This document shows, piece after piece, positions 44,233-52,088 of a stretch of 64,000 bases of DNA. Below the pieces are notes generated by a model that was not told the DNA's origin, did not search any database, and saw nothing but the letters and a program-made list of their open reading frames with translations. Where the stretch lies: the NCBI RefSeq assembly GCF_008974245.1, contig NZ_BBZI01000009.1:300110-364109 (forward strand), in the 5' to 3' direction. A program made the position numbers and the translations under genes. Within the stretch, counting starts at the first letter, position 1. Every line of letters begins with the position of its first letter. This DNA is from Streptomyces abyssomicinicus (GTDB lineage: Bacteria > Actinomycetota > Actinomycetes > Streptomycetales > Streptomycetaceae).

Positions 44233-44909
44233 AGGCTGCCTCCCGGGACGTCGTCCGCGGACACGTTCCACCAGGGCAGGACCCGGAAGCGGGGCTCGGA
44301 CTCCGTCTTCTCACCGCTCCAGGCAGGCGGCGTCACCTGAAGGGTCCGGGAGCGGATCTGCATCCGGTCCACCTCGGCCTGGTAGGTGCGGCCCAGCCGC
44401 ATCACCACGATGCGCCGCAGGTACTCCTCCGCCAGCCGGCCCCGGGGACCGACCGCACGGTTCTCGTCGTCGTGCGAGGAGACGTAGAAGTCCCAGGCAC
44501 GGCGGAGTTCGTTCTGCTGGGTGTGACTGGGGGCCGGGTTGCCGTCGATGGCGCGGCCGTCCTCGGCGGAGAGATCGGTCCAGTCCACCGTCCGTACGTC
44601 CCCGTCCCCCGTCCGTATCTCCGCCCTGACCTGCACGGCGATGTTCTGCTGGAGCGGGTTGGGGGCGAAGAGCTTCCAGTTCTGTTCGAACTCGGGGTAG
44701 ACCCAGTCGTCCACGACCTCCGCGTGCCGCTTGCTGAGCGTGTTCGACGGCGCGACGTGCAGGAACACCATGCCGAGGTGCGCACAGGCGAGGGCCGCGA
44801 CCGCCGCGAGCGCCACCGCCGCCGCGATCCGGCCGGGCAGACCGAGCGCCGCCACACCGGTCGGGGGATTCGTCTCCTCGGGCGGAGGCCCGCCCTGGTG
44901 TGTTTCCAT
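44229..44909 (-). CDS. DUF5819 membrane-anchored protein
   Basis: This 226-residue protein has one N-terminal membrane segment (GRIAAAVALAAVAALACAHLGMVFLHV) and an outer domain with NTLSKRHAEVVDDWVYPEFEQNWKLFAPNPLQQN, diagnostic of DUF5819. It is coupled to the HTTM gene downstream, suggesting that the two act as a complex. ATG 44909 has GGGAGACGGGG upstream. Confidence 0.87.
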   Translation of the reverse strand: METHQGGPPPEETNPPTGVAALGLPGRIAAAVALAAVAALACAHLGMVFLHVAPSNTLSKRHAEVVDDWVYPEFEQNWKLFAPNPLQQNIAVQVRAEIRTGDGDVRTVDWTDLSAEDGRAIDGNPAPSHTQQNELRRAWDFYVSSHDDENRAVGPRGRLAEEYLRRIVVMRLGRTYQAEVDRMQIRSRTLQVTPPAWSGEKTESEPRFRVLPWWNVSADDVPGGSL

Positions 44910-44980
44910 TCGCGCCCCGTCTCCCCCGTCCCGGTCGTTCGCACGCACCGTACTGAGTAACGGCGGCCCCGGGACACCCC

Positions 44981-44989
44981 TGTGGACAA
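44981..44989 (-). promoter_or_regulatory. DnaA box
   Basis: The minus strand reads TTGTCCACA, 72 nt upstream of the DUF5819 start codon. Confidence 0.55.
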
Positions 44990-45078
44990 CAGGAGTGCGG
45001 ACGACGGGGCGCCCAGGTCTTCCACAGCGGTCGACACCCTACGTTCCGCGGGCGACCTGAACGGGTGCGGCCCCGTGA

Positions 45079-45105
45079 CCGGCACCGCGGACACCGCGGT
45101 GCCGG
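45079..45105. terminator. 12-bp hairpin after the rhodanese gene
   Basis: CCGGCACCGCGG (45079-45090) pairs with CCGCGGTGCCGG (45094-45105) around ACA, 10 bp past the minus-strand rhodanese stop. Confidence 0.8.
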
Positions 45106-45114
45106 ACCGGGGTC

Positions 45115-45462
45115 TCAGACGACCTGTCCCGGCTTGCCCTCGTCGTCGACGACCGGCCTGCCCGCGGCCGCCCAGGCGCCCATGCCGCCCTCCACGTTCA
45201 CGGCGTCGATGCCCTGCTGCGCCAGGTACACGGTGACCTGCGCGGACCGCGCGCCGGAGCGGCAGATGACGTTCACCCGGCCGTCCTGCGGCGCCGCCTC
45301 GGTGAGCTCGCCGTAGCGGGCCACGAACCCGCTCATCGGGATGTGCAGCGCGCCGGCGGCATGACCCGCCCGCCACTCGTCGTCCTCCCGGACGTCCAGC
45401 AGGAAGTCGCCGTCCTTGAGGTCCGTGACCTGGACGGTGGGCACACCAGCTCCAAAGTTCAT
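45115..45462 (-). CDS. Rhodanese-like domain protein
   Basis: This 115-residue single-domain protein has the rhodanese fold (FLLDVREDDEWRAGHAAGALHIPMSGF) and an active-site loop CRSGARSA with catalytic cysteine. It can transfer sulfur as a persulfide; the acceptor is unknown. It is cytosolic and monocistronic. Confidence 0.92.
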   Translation of the reverse strand: MNFGAGVPTVQVTDLKDGDFLLDVREDDEWRAGHAAGALHIPMSGFVARYGELTEAAPQDGRVNVICRSGARSAQVTVYLAQQGIDAVNVEGGMGAWAAAGRPVVDDEGKPGQVV

Positions 45463-45549
45463 GCCACCGACGCTACCCGACCACCACCGGTACCACCGCT
45501 ACGGTCGCGGGCCCGCTACGTCACAGCCACCGCGACGCCGCGGCCACCT

Positions 45550-46386
45550 CTACGGCTGGTGCAGCTCCATCAGCCGGGCCTCGCGTTCGGTGATGTCACC
45601 GGTGAGCTGACGGGCGATGTCCTCCAGCAGCCCGTCCGGGTCGTCCGGGGCCAGCCGCAGCATGGAGGCGATGGCGCTCTCCTCCAGCTTGGCCGCCAGC
45701 TCGGTGAGCATCTCCTTGCGGGCCGCGAGCCACTCGAGGCGGTCGTACAGCTCGTCGGCGGGGGTCGCGCGGCGCTTCACGACCGGACCCGCCGCCCATT
45801 CCTCCTGCAGCGCGAGCAGCCGCTTCTCGTCGCCCCGGGCGTAGGCGGCGTTCACCCGGGAGATGAACTCGTCGCGCCGCTTGCGCTCGCCCTCGTCCTG
45901 CGCGAGGTCCGGGTGGGCCTTGCGGACCAGCTCCCGGTAGAGCCGGCGGGCCTCCTCACCCGGCCGGACCCGCGGCGGCGGCTGCACGCTCTGGTCGGTG
46001 AGCATCGCCACGGACTCGGGGAACAGCCCCTGCCCGTCCATCCAGCCGTGCAGCAGTTCCTCGACACCGGGTATCGGCGTCACGCGCGCACGGGCCTCCT
46101 GCGCCAGACGCACGTCCTCCGGGTCGCCGGTACGGGCCGCACGGGCCTCGGCGATCAGGGCGTCCAGTTCCTCCAGCCGCGCGTACAGCGGGCCGAGCCG
46201 CTGTTCGTGGAGCCGGGAGAAGTTCTCGATCTCGACGCGGAACGTCTCCACGGCGATCTCGTACTCGATCAGCGCCTTCTCGGCGGCCATGACGGCGCGC
46301 TCCAGACGCTCCTCGGGACGGGGAGCGGCTCCGCCGGCTCCCTCCGCGGGCTCGGGCGGAGTCCGGTCAGCTTCCGGGGTGGTCAT
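45550..46386 (-). CDS. J-domain (DnaJ-like) protein
   Basis: This 278-residue protein has an N-terminal coiled-coil-like region (RLERAVMAAEKALIEYEIAVETFRVEIENFSRLHEQRL), then a J-domain around residues 155-205 with the HPD motif (LYRELVRKAHPDLAQDEGERKRRDEFISRVNAAYARGD), and a helical C-terminus. J-proteins stimulate DnaK ATPase; there is no zinc-finger or substrate-binding region of classical DnaJ, so a specialised client is likely. ATG 46386. Confidence 0.85.
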   Translation of the reverse strand: MTTPEADRTPPEPAEGAGGAAPRPEERLERAVMAAEKALIEYEIAVETFRVEIENFSRLHEQRLGPLYARLEELDALIAEARAARTGDPEDVRLAQEARARVTPIPGVEELLHGWMDGQGLFPESVAMLTDQSVQPPPRVRPGEEARRLYRELVRKAHPDLAQDEGERKRRDEFISRVNAAYARGDEKRLLALQEEWAAGPVVKRRATPADELYDRLEWLAARKEMLTELAAKLEESAIASMLRLAPDDPDGLLEDIARQLTGDITEREARLMELHQP

Positions 46387-46531
46387 CCGCCCAGCGTAGG
46401 CCACCTGCCAAGTCCCGTGCCGTCCACGGTGATCGCTCACGCCCGGCCCGTGACCGGCTCCGGACCCGCGTCCGGGGGAGTGCCGGGCCGCACTCCGGCC
46501 CTCGCCACGCCGCACCGCTCGGCGCGGACCC

Positions 46532-46583
46532 CTCAGCCCGTCCCGCTCAGCCCTCCCGCTCAGCCGTCCCGCTCAGCCCTCCG
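46532..46583 (-). repeat. 13-bp degenerate tandem repeat over the DUF2252 stop codon
   Basis: Four CTCAGCC-started units of 12-14 bp run through 46532-46583. The TCA at 46573-46575 in the last unit is the minus-strand stop of the DUF2252 gene, and each other unit carries another TGA on that strand. Confidence 0.85.
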
Positions 46584-48069
46584 TCTCCGCCGCGATCCGC
46601 CCGGACCGCACAGCGGCCACCAGATCCGCGTGATCGGCCTCGGTCCGGTCGGCGTAGGCCACCGCGAACGAGGCCACCGCCTCGTCCAGCTCCCCGTTCT
46701 TGCCGCAGTACCCGGCCAGCAGCCGCGGGTCGGCGCTGTGGCTGTGCGCACGGGCCAGCAGGGCGCCGGTCATCCGGGCGTAGTCGTCTATCTGCCCGGC
46801 GGTCAGCGAGGTGGCGTCCACGCTGCCCTTGCGGTTGCGGAACTGGCGCACCTGGTAGTGCCGCCCCTCGACCGTCGTCCAGCCGAGCAGGAAGTCGCTG
46901 ACCACCTGCATGTGCCGCTGCCCCAGCACCACCCGGCGGCCCTCGTGCTCCACCGGCGGTGTGGCCGTCCCGGCCGCCGCCAGGTGCGGCAGCAGCGCCG
47001 AGGGGCGGGCCTCCTTCACCTGGAGGACCAGCGGCTCACCACGGTGGTCGAGCAGCAGCACCACATAGGAACGGGTACCGACGCTGCCGGTGCCCACCAC
47101 GCGGAACGCGACGTCGTGCACCGCGTACCGGGCCAGCAGCGGCAGCCGGTCCTCGGGCAGCGTGGCGGTCCAGCTCTCCAGGGAGAGCGCCACCGCCGCG
47201 GCCTCCGCGTCCGGCACCCGCCGCAGCACCGGCAGTGCCTCCACGAAGCGCCGCCCACCGTCCGGCGCTGCCTCCGTGGACCTGGCGGCGAACCGCCCAC
47301 TGGTGTTGGAACGTGCCTTGGCGGCCACCCGCTCCAGCGTGCCGAGCAGGTCACGGGCATCGGCGTGCGAGACGAGCCGCTCGTCGGCGATGGCGTTCCA
47401 CGCCTCGGCGGCGGGCATCCGGGCCAGCAGCCGCAGGGTGCGGCGGTAGGAGCCCGCCGCGTCCCGGGCGGCCTCCCGGCACCCGTCCTCGTCCACGCCC
47501 GCCTCCCGGCCGGCCAGCACCAGCGAGGCGGCGAGCCGCTTGAGGTCCCACTCCCAGGGGCCGCGCACCGTCTCGTCGAAGTCGTTGAGGTCCATCACCA
47601 GGCCACCGCGGGCATCGCCGTAGAGGCCGAAGTTGGCGGCGTGGGCGTCTCCGCAGATCTGCGCCGTGACCCCGGTCACGGGGGTGCGCGCCAGGTCGTA
47701 CGCCATCAGGCCGGCCGTGCCCCGCAGGAAGGCGAAGGGGCTCGCGGCCATCCGCCCCACCCGCAGCGGGGTCAGCTCGGGTATGCGGCCCCGGCCGGAC
47801 TCCTCCACCGCGCGCAGCGCGTCTGGCCGCCCGGGAGCGAGGTCCAGGCGGGCGTGCTCCGCCCGGGGAACCGCCCGGCGCAGCGCCTTGCCGCGCGCCT
47901 TGGCACCGGCCGCCCCGCCGGGCACGGAACAGGGCGCGAACCCCCGCACCACCGGCAGCCGCGGCCCGCTCCCCCCGGTCTCCCGGCCTTCCAGCGGCTG
48001 TCCACCCTGGCGCTGCCGGGGCGGCGCGGCCGTCGTCCCTGTCCCCGTCTCCACCCCGGTACCGGCCAC
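46573..48069 (-). CDS. DUF2252 family protein
   Basis: This 498-residue protein matches DUF2252: FAFLRGTAGLMAYDLA, ICGDAHAANFGLYGDARGGLVMDLNDFDETVRGPWEWDLKRLA and LLDHRGEPLVLQVKEARPS. GDAHAANFG and DLNDFDE resemble the catalytic and metal loops of kinase-like aminoglycoside/fructosamine kinases, so a small-molecule kinase is a fair guess, not shown. The GTG at 48069 has GGAGAAGG 8 nt upstream; the frame stays open further up without a ribosome site. Confidence 0.85.
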   Translation of the reverse strand: MAGTGVETGTGTTAAPPRQRQGGQPLEGRETGGSGPRLPVVRGFAPCSVPGGAAGAKARGKALRRAVPRAEHARLDLAPGRPDALRAVEESGRGRIPELTPLRVGRMAASPFAFLRGTAGLMAYDLARTPVTGVTAQICGDAHAANFGLYGDARGGLVMDLNDFDETVRGPWEWDLKRLAASLVLAGREAGVDEDGCREAARDAAGSYRRTLRLLARMPAAEAWNAIADERLVSHADARDLLGTLERVAAKARSNTSGRFAARSTEAAPDGGRRFVEALPVLRRVPDAEAAAVALSLESWTATLPEDRLPLLARYAVHDVAFRVVGTGSVGTRSYVVLLLDHRGEPLVLQVKEARPSALLPHLAAAGTATPPVEHEGRRVVLGQRHMQVVSDFLLGWTTVEGRHYQVRQFRNRKGSVDATSLTAGQIDDYARMTGALLARAHSHSADPRLLAGYCGKNGELDEAVASFAVAYADRTEADHADLVAAVRSGRIAAETEG

Positions 48070-48291
48070 CGGACCACCTTCTCCCGCACCACCGAACAAG
48101 CGAACGGCGCTGACGCTATCGCCGTGCCCCCGCCCGCGACAGGGCAAGGATCGACCAGTGACCGGCGGCCGGTGATGGCGGACCGGTGCCCGGGGCCGGT
48201 GGTTCACGCCGAACTGTGGGGGACCGCACACAGCAGTGTTCCTCGGCGGGGCCCGGGTTCCCCGCCCACCCGACGCCCGCCCTGACCATCG

Positions 48292-48347
48292 GACATCAGG
48301 CATGGGCATCAGACATCAGGCATCAGGCATCAGGCATGGACATCAGG
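48292..48347. repeat. CATCAGG short repeats
   Basis: CATCAGG and CATCAGA/CATGGRCAT variants are repeated six or more times between the DUF2252 promoter region and the tRNA terminator. Nothing else was seen in 48070-48369. Confidence 0.8.
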
Positions 48348-48369
48348 CTGGGGCATCGGGACATAAAGG

Positions 48370-48403
48370 AACGGGCGGCATCGTGATCACGATGCCGCCC
48401 GTT
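48370..48403 (-). terminator. Perfect 34-bp palindromic terminator of tRNA-Leu
   Basis: 48370-48386 is the exact reverse complement of 48387-48403; on the minus strand it lies 9 nt past the tRNA 3' end and is followed by CCTTTATG. Confidence 0.9.
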
Positions 48404-48412
48404 GCCCTGTTG

Positions 48413-48496
48413 TGCGCGAGGGGGGAGTTGAACCCCCACGCCCTTGCGGGCACTGGAACCTGAATCCAGCGCGTCTGCCTATTCCGCCACCCGCGC
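48413..48496 (-). tRNA. tRNA-Leu (anticodon CAG)
   Basis: The minus strand gives a class II tRNA of 84 nt. The acceptor stem GCGCGGG/CTCGCGC has one G-U pair and discriminator A. The D-arm is TGGCGGAATAGGCAGACGC, the anticodon stem CTGGA/TCCAG has loop TTCAGGT (anticodon CAG, reading CTG), the variable arm is TGCCCGCAAGGGCGT and the T-arm is GGGGGTTCAACTCCCCC. The 3' CCA is not encoded. Confidence 0.97.
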
Positions 48497-49006
48497 ATTG
48501 GGTGTGCCTTCCGGCTTCGGCCCTTTCGGCGCCGCCGCCTTCCGACATGCAGAACATTAGCACGCCTCCTGGGTGGGTTCACATCCCTTTTCGGCGATGA
48601 TCCACAAGACCCTCCCAGGTCCTGGGCCTACAGACTGGTTTACGTATCAACCTTGTACCGGTCCATGTAGTCCTCCCCACAGAGGAGACCGCTCCGTCCA
48701 CAGGTGCGGGACACTGGTCGTGGACCGCCCGTACGATCCAGGGACAGGACCGAACAGCAGCACCGAACAGCAGCAAGCGGCAAGACCCGCCGAGCAAGTT
48801 CGAAGGCGGACTTCGCAGGGAACCTTCGCAGTCAGCGCAGTCGGCCACAGTCGGCCGGAAGCGGCGACCGCACGGAGCCACACTTGGGCCGACAGGGGGA
48901 ACCAGGCGATTCACGTCCGCGTGGATACGATCAGTAAGCAGTACCGGAAGCGGTACCCGCAGCGGCACCCGCTGCACGGCAAGGACAGGGACGGAGGAGG
49001 TGCCCC
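48497..49006. promoter_or_regulatory. Intergenic region between tRNA-Leu and fhaA
   Basis: There is no credible gene. On the minus strand TAATGT at 48554-48559 is a fair -10 box for the tRNA. On the plus side a small dyad, GTACCGGAAGCGGTAC at 48941-48956, lies in the leader of fhaA, and TACGAT at 48926-48931 could be its -10 box. The -35 boxes are not convincing. Confidence 0.4.
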
Positions 49007-49888
49007 ATGGGAGTCCTGAAGAAGTTCGAGCAGCGTCTCGAAGGTCTGGTCAACGGCACCTTCGCCAAGGTGTTCAAGGCCGAGGTCCAGCCCGTGGAGA
49101 TCGCCGGCGCGCTGCAGCGCGAGTGCGACAACAACGCCACGATCTGGAACCGGGACCGCACCGTCGTCCCCAACGACTTCATCGTGGAACTCAGCACACC
49201 CGACTACGAGCGGCTCAGCCCGTACTCGGGCCAGCTGGGTGACGAGCTGGCCGGCATGGTGCGCGACTACGCCAAGCACCAGCGCTACACCTTCATGGGC
49301 CCCATCAAGGTCCACCTCTCCAAGGCCGACGACCTGGACACGGGTCTGTACCGGGTCCGCAGCCGCACCCTCGCCGGTTCCACGGACCAGCAGGGCGCGC
49401 CTCCGGCCGCGGGCGGTCCCGCCCCCGGCGGCTACGGCTACCCGGCTCCCGCCGCGGGCCGGCCGGGTGCGGCCGCCCCGCCTCCCCCGATGCCCTCCAC
49501 CCCGCCCGGCATGGGCGCCCCGGGCGCGCCCGGGGGCTACGGTTATCCGCCCGCGGGCGGACGCCCGGCAGCGGGTCCCGGAACGGGCGGACCGGCGGCA
49601 GGCGGACGCACCCGCTTCTGGATCGAGGTCAACGGCAACCGCCACCAGATCTCGCGTCCCACGCTGGTGCTCGGCCGGTCCACCGACGCCGACGTCCGCA
49701 TCGACGACCCCGGGGTCTCCCGCAGACACTGCGAGATCCACACCGGAAACCCGTCCGTCGTGCAGGATCTCGGTTCCACCAACGGCATCGTGGTGGACGG
49801 ACAGCACACCACCCGCGCTACGCTCCGCGACGGCTCGCGGATCGTCGTGGGCAGCACCACCATCATTTACCGGCAAGCCGAAGGGTGA
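49007..49888 (+). CDS. fhaA: FhaA, DUF3662 and FHA domain protein
   Basis: This 293-residue protein has an N-terminal DUF3662 domain (FEQRLEGLVNGTFAKVFKAEVQPVEIAGALQRECD, residues 1-125), a Pro/Gly/Ala/Tyr linker, and a C-terminal FHA domain (about 200-293; LGRSTDADVRIDDPGVSRRHCEIH and LGSTNGIVVDG). FHA domains bind phosphothreonine, here probably on PknB or on the lipid II flippase as in mycobacteria. It is the first gene of the six-gene wall/signalling operon. ATG 49007 has GGAGGAGG upstream. Confidence 0.93.
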   Translation: MGVLKKFEQRLEGLVNGTFAKVFKAEVQPVEIAGALQRECDNNATIWNRDRTVVPNDFIVELSTPDYERLSPYSGQLGDELAGMVRDYAKHQRYTFMGPIKVHLSKADDLDTGLYRVRSRTLAGSTDQQGAPPAAGGPAPGGYGYPAPAAGRPGAAAPPPPMPSTPPGMGAPGAPGGYGYPPAGGRPAAGPGTGGPAAGGRTRFWIEVNGNRHQISRPTLVLGRSTDADVRIDDPGVSRRHCEIHTGNPSVVQDLGSTNGIVVDGQHTTRATLRDGSRIVVGSTTIIYRQAEG

Positions 49889-49898
49889 AGCGGGGGCA

Positions 49899-50420
49899 AT
49901 GTCAGAGCTGACCCTCACGGTCATGCGGCTGGGTTTTCTGGCCGTCCTGTGGCTGTTCGTGATCGTGGCCGTGCAGGTCATCCGCAGTGACCTCTTCGGC
50001 GTGCGGGTCACCCAGCGCGGTGCCCGCCGCGAGGCCGTTCGGCCCGCGGAGCGGGCCGGCCGCCAGCCCGCCGCGCCGCAGCCGCAGGGCCGTCAGGCCG
50101 CCGCGGGCGGCCGACGCGGGCGGAACACCCCGACCAAGCTGGTGGTGACCGAAGGCACCCTGACCGGCACCACCGTCGCCCTCCAGGGCCAGACGATCAC
50201 CCTGGGCCGCGCCCACGACAGCACGATCGTGCTGGACGACGACTACGCGTCCAGCCGCCATGCCAGGATCTACCCGGACCGCGACGGCCAGTGGATCGTC
50301 GAGGACCTCGGATCCACCAACGGCACGTTCATGAACCGGAACCGGCTGACGACTCCCGTGCCGATCCCGCTGGGCGCGTCGATCCGCATCGGCAAGACCG
50401 TCATCGAGCTGCGGAAGTAG
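49899..50420 (+). CDS. fhaB: FhaB, membrane-anchored FHA domain protein
   Basis: This 173-residue protein has one N-terminal membrane segment (LGFLAVLWLFVIVAVQVI), an Arg/Gln/Ala-rich linker and a C-terminal FHA domain (LGRAHDSTIVLDDDYASSRHARIY; DLGSTNGTFMNRN). It starts 10 nt after the fhaA stop, at ATG 49899 with GGGGG upstream. It is the FhaB/FipA-type adapter that connects kinase signals to division and wall synthesis. Confidence 0.92.
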   Translation: MSELTLTVMRLGFLAVLWLFVIVAVQVIRSDLFGVRVTQRGARREAVRPAERAGRQPAAPQPQGRQAAAGGRRGRNTPTKLVVTEGTLTGTTVALQGQTITLGRAHDSTIVLDDDYASSRHARIYPDRDGQWIVEDLGSTNGTFMNRNRLTTPVPIPLGASIRIGKTVIELRK

Positions 50421-50573
50421 TACGAGAATGAGCGAGCGGAGCGAGCACGCGGCACACGTCCCCACCCAGGACGCCGGCGCGCTCCCGACCGGAGGGTGGG
50501 CAGGGTGGCTCGACAGGACCGGCTGCGGCTTTCCCCGCAACAGCCGTCGGAACAACCGGCGGGTGAGGTGCGC

Positions 50574-52061
50574 ATGAGTCTGTCACTGCGTTTCGCCGCC
50601 GGATCGCACAAGGGAATGATCCGGGAGGGCAACGAGGACTCCGGCTACGCCGGTCCGCGCCTGCTCGCCATCGCCGACGGCATGGGCGGCCAGGCCGCCG
50701 GTGAGGTCGCCTCCTCCGAGGTGATCTCCACCATCGTCGCCCTCGACGACGACGTCCCCGGTTCCGACATCCTTACCTCCCTCGGCACGGCCGTGCAGCG
50801 CGCCAACGAGCAGCTGCGGATCATGGTCGAGGAGGACCCCCGTCTCGAGGGCATGGGCACCACGCTCACCGCCCTGCTGTGGACCGGCCAGCGCCTCGGC
50901 CTGGTCCACGTCGGCGACTCCCGCGCCTACCTCCTGCGTGACGGCGCCCTCACCCAGATCACCCAGGACCACACCTGGGTGCAGCGTCTGGTCGACGAGG
51001 GCCGCATCACCGAGGAGGAGGCCACCACCCACCCGCAGCGCTCCCTGCTGATGCGCGCGCTGGGCAGCGGCGACCACGTCGAACCCGACCTCTCCATCCG
51101 CGAGGTCCGGGCGGGCGACCGGTACCTGATCTGCTCCGACGGCCTGAGCGGCGTGGTGTCCCACCAGACCCTGGAGGACACCCTCGCCAGCTACCAGGGG
51201 CCCGACGAGACCGTCCAGGAACTCATCCAGCTCGCCCTGCGCGGCGGCGGCCCGGACAACATCACCGTGATCGTGGCCGACGTCCTCGACCTGGACACCG
51301 GCGAGACCCTCGCCGGGGCGCGGCTGTCCGACACCCCCGTGGTGGTCGGCGCGGTCGCCGAGAACCAGGTCAGCAACGACAACGGCGCCATGCAGACGCC
51401 CGCCGGCCGCGCGGCCGGCCTGGGCCGTCCCGCGCCCGGCCAGGGCGGCGAGTTCGGCCCGCCCGGCAGCGGCGACACCGGCTACCTGGCCGGCGGCGAG
51501 AACTTCCGCGACTGGACCGACGAGGACCTCGCCAAGCCCCGCAAGGGGCGCCGGTGGCTGAAGAGATCGTTCTACACGGCGCTGGCGCTCGGTGTGATCG
51601 GCGGCGGCCTGTACGGCGGCTGGCGCTGGACGCAGACCCAGTTCTACGTCGGCACCAACGACGAACACGTCGCGCTGTACCGGGGCATCAGCCAGGACCT
51701 GGGCTGGGTGTCGCTCTCGAAGGTGGAGAAGGACCACCCCGAGATCGAACTCAAGTACCTGCCGGCGTACCAGCAGAAGCAGGTCAAGGCCACCATCGCC
51801 CAGGGCGGACGCGGCGAGGCGGTGGAGAAGATCGAGGAGCTCAAGGTCCAGGCCTCCGCCTGCCGCAAGAACGCCGAGCAGCAGGCCGCCGAGGAGCAGA
51901 ACCCGAAGGGGAAGAAGCCCGCGGACTCCGCCGAAGCCACCAACCCCGACGCGGTGACCGCGAGCCCGTCCCCGACCAAGAACACGACGTCCGCTCCCAG
52001 CCCCGGCCCCAGCCTCTCCGAGGAGGAGATGAAGCTGGTCTCGCTGTGCGGCGATCAGTAG
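50574..52061 (+). CDS. pstP: PstP-type PP2C Ser/Thr phosphatase
   Basis: This 495-residue membrane phosphatase reverses PknB-type phosphorylation. The PP2C domain (residues 1-240) has GNEDSGY, ADGMGGQ (Asp35), VHVGDSRAYL, CSDGLSG (Asp189) and GGPDNITVIV (Asp228), the metal ligands. One membrane segment (about 333-351) follows, then an outer domain of about 145 residues ending in a Ser/Pro-rich tail. ATG 50574 (MSLSLRFAAGSHKG) matches the family start; an upstream in-frame GTG at 50496 would add 26 unlikely residues. Confidence 0.93.
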   Translation: MSLSLRFAAGSHKGMIREGNEDSGYAGPRLLAIADGMGGQAAGEVASSEVISTIVALDDDVPGSDILTSLGTAVQRANEQLRIMVEEDPRLEGMGTTLTALLWTGQRLGLVHVGDSRAYLLRDGALTQITQDHTWVQRLVDEGRITEEEATTHPQRSLLMRALGSGDHVEPDLSIREVRAGDRYLICSDGLSGVVSHQTLEDTLASYQGPDETVQELIQLALRGGGPDNITVIVADVLDLDTGETLAGARLSDTPVVVGAVAENQVSNDNGAMQTPAGRAAGLGRPAPGQGGEFGPPGSGDTGYLAGGENFRDWTDEDLAKPRKGRRWLKRSFYTALALGVIGGGLYGGWRWTQTQFYVGTNDEHVALYRGISQDLGWVSLSKVEKDHPEIELKYLPAYQQKQVKATIAQGGRGEAVEKIEELKVQASACRKNAEQQAAEEQNPKGKKPADSAEATNPDAVTASPSPTKNTTSAPSPGPSLSEEEMKLVSLCGDQ

Positions 52062-52088
52062 GCAAGCCGTGAGGGGCCCTGGAACACG

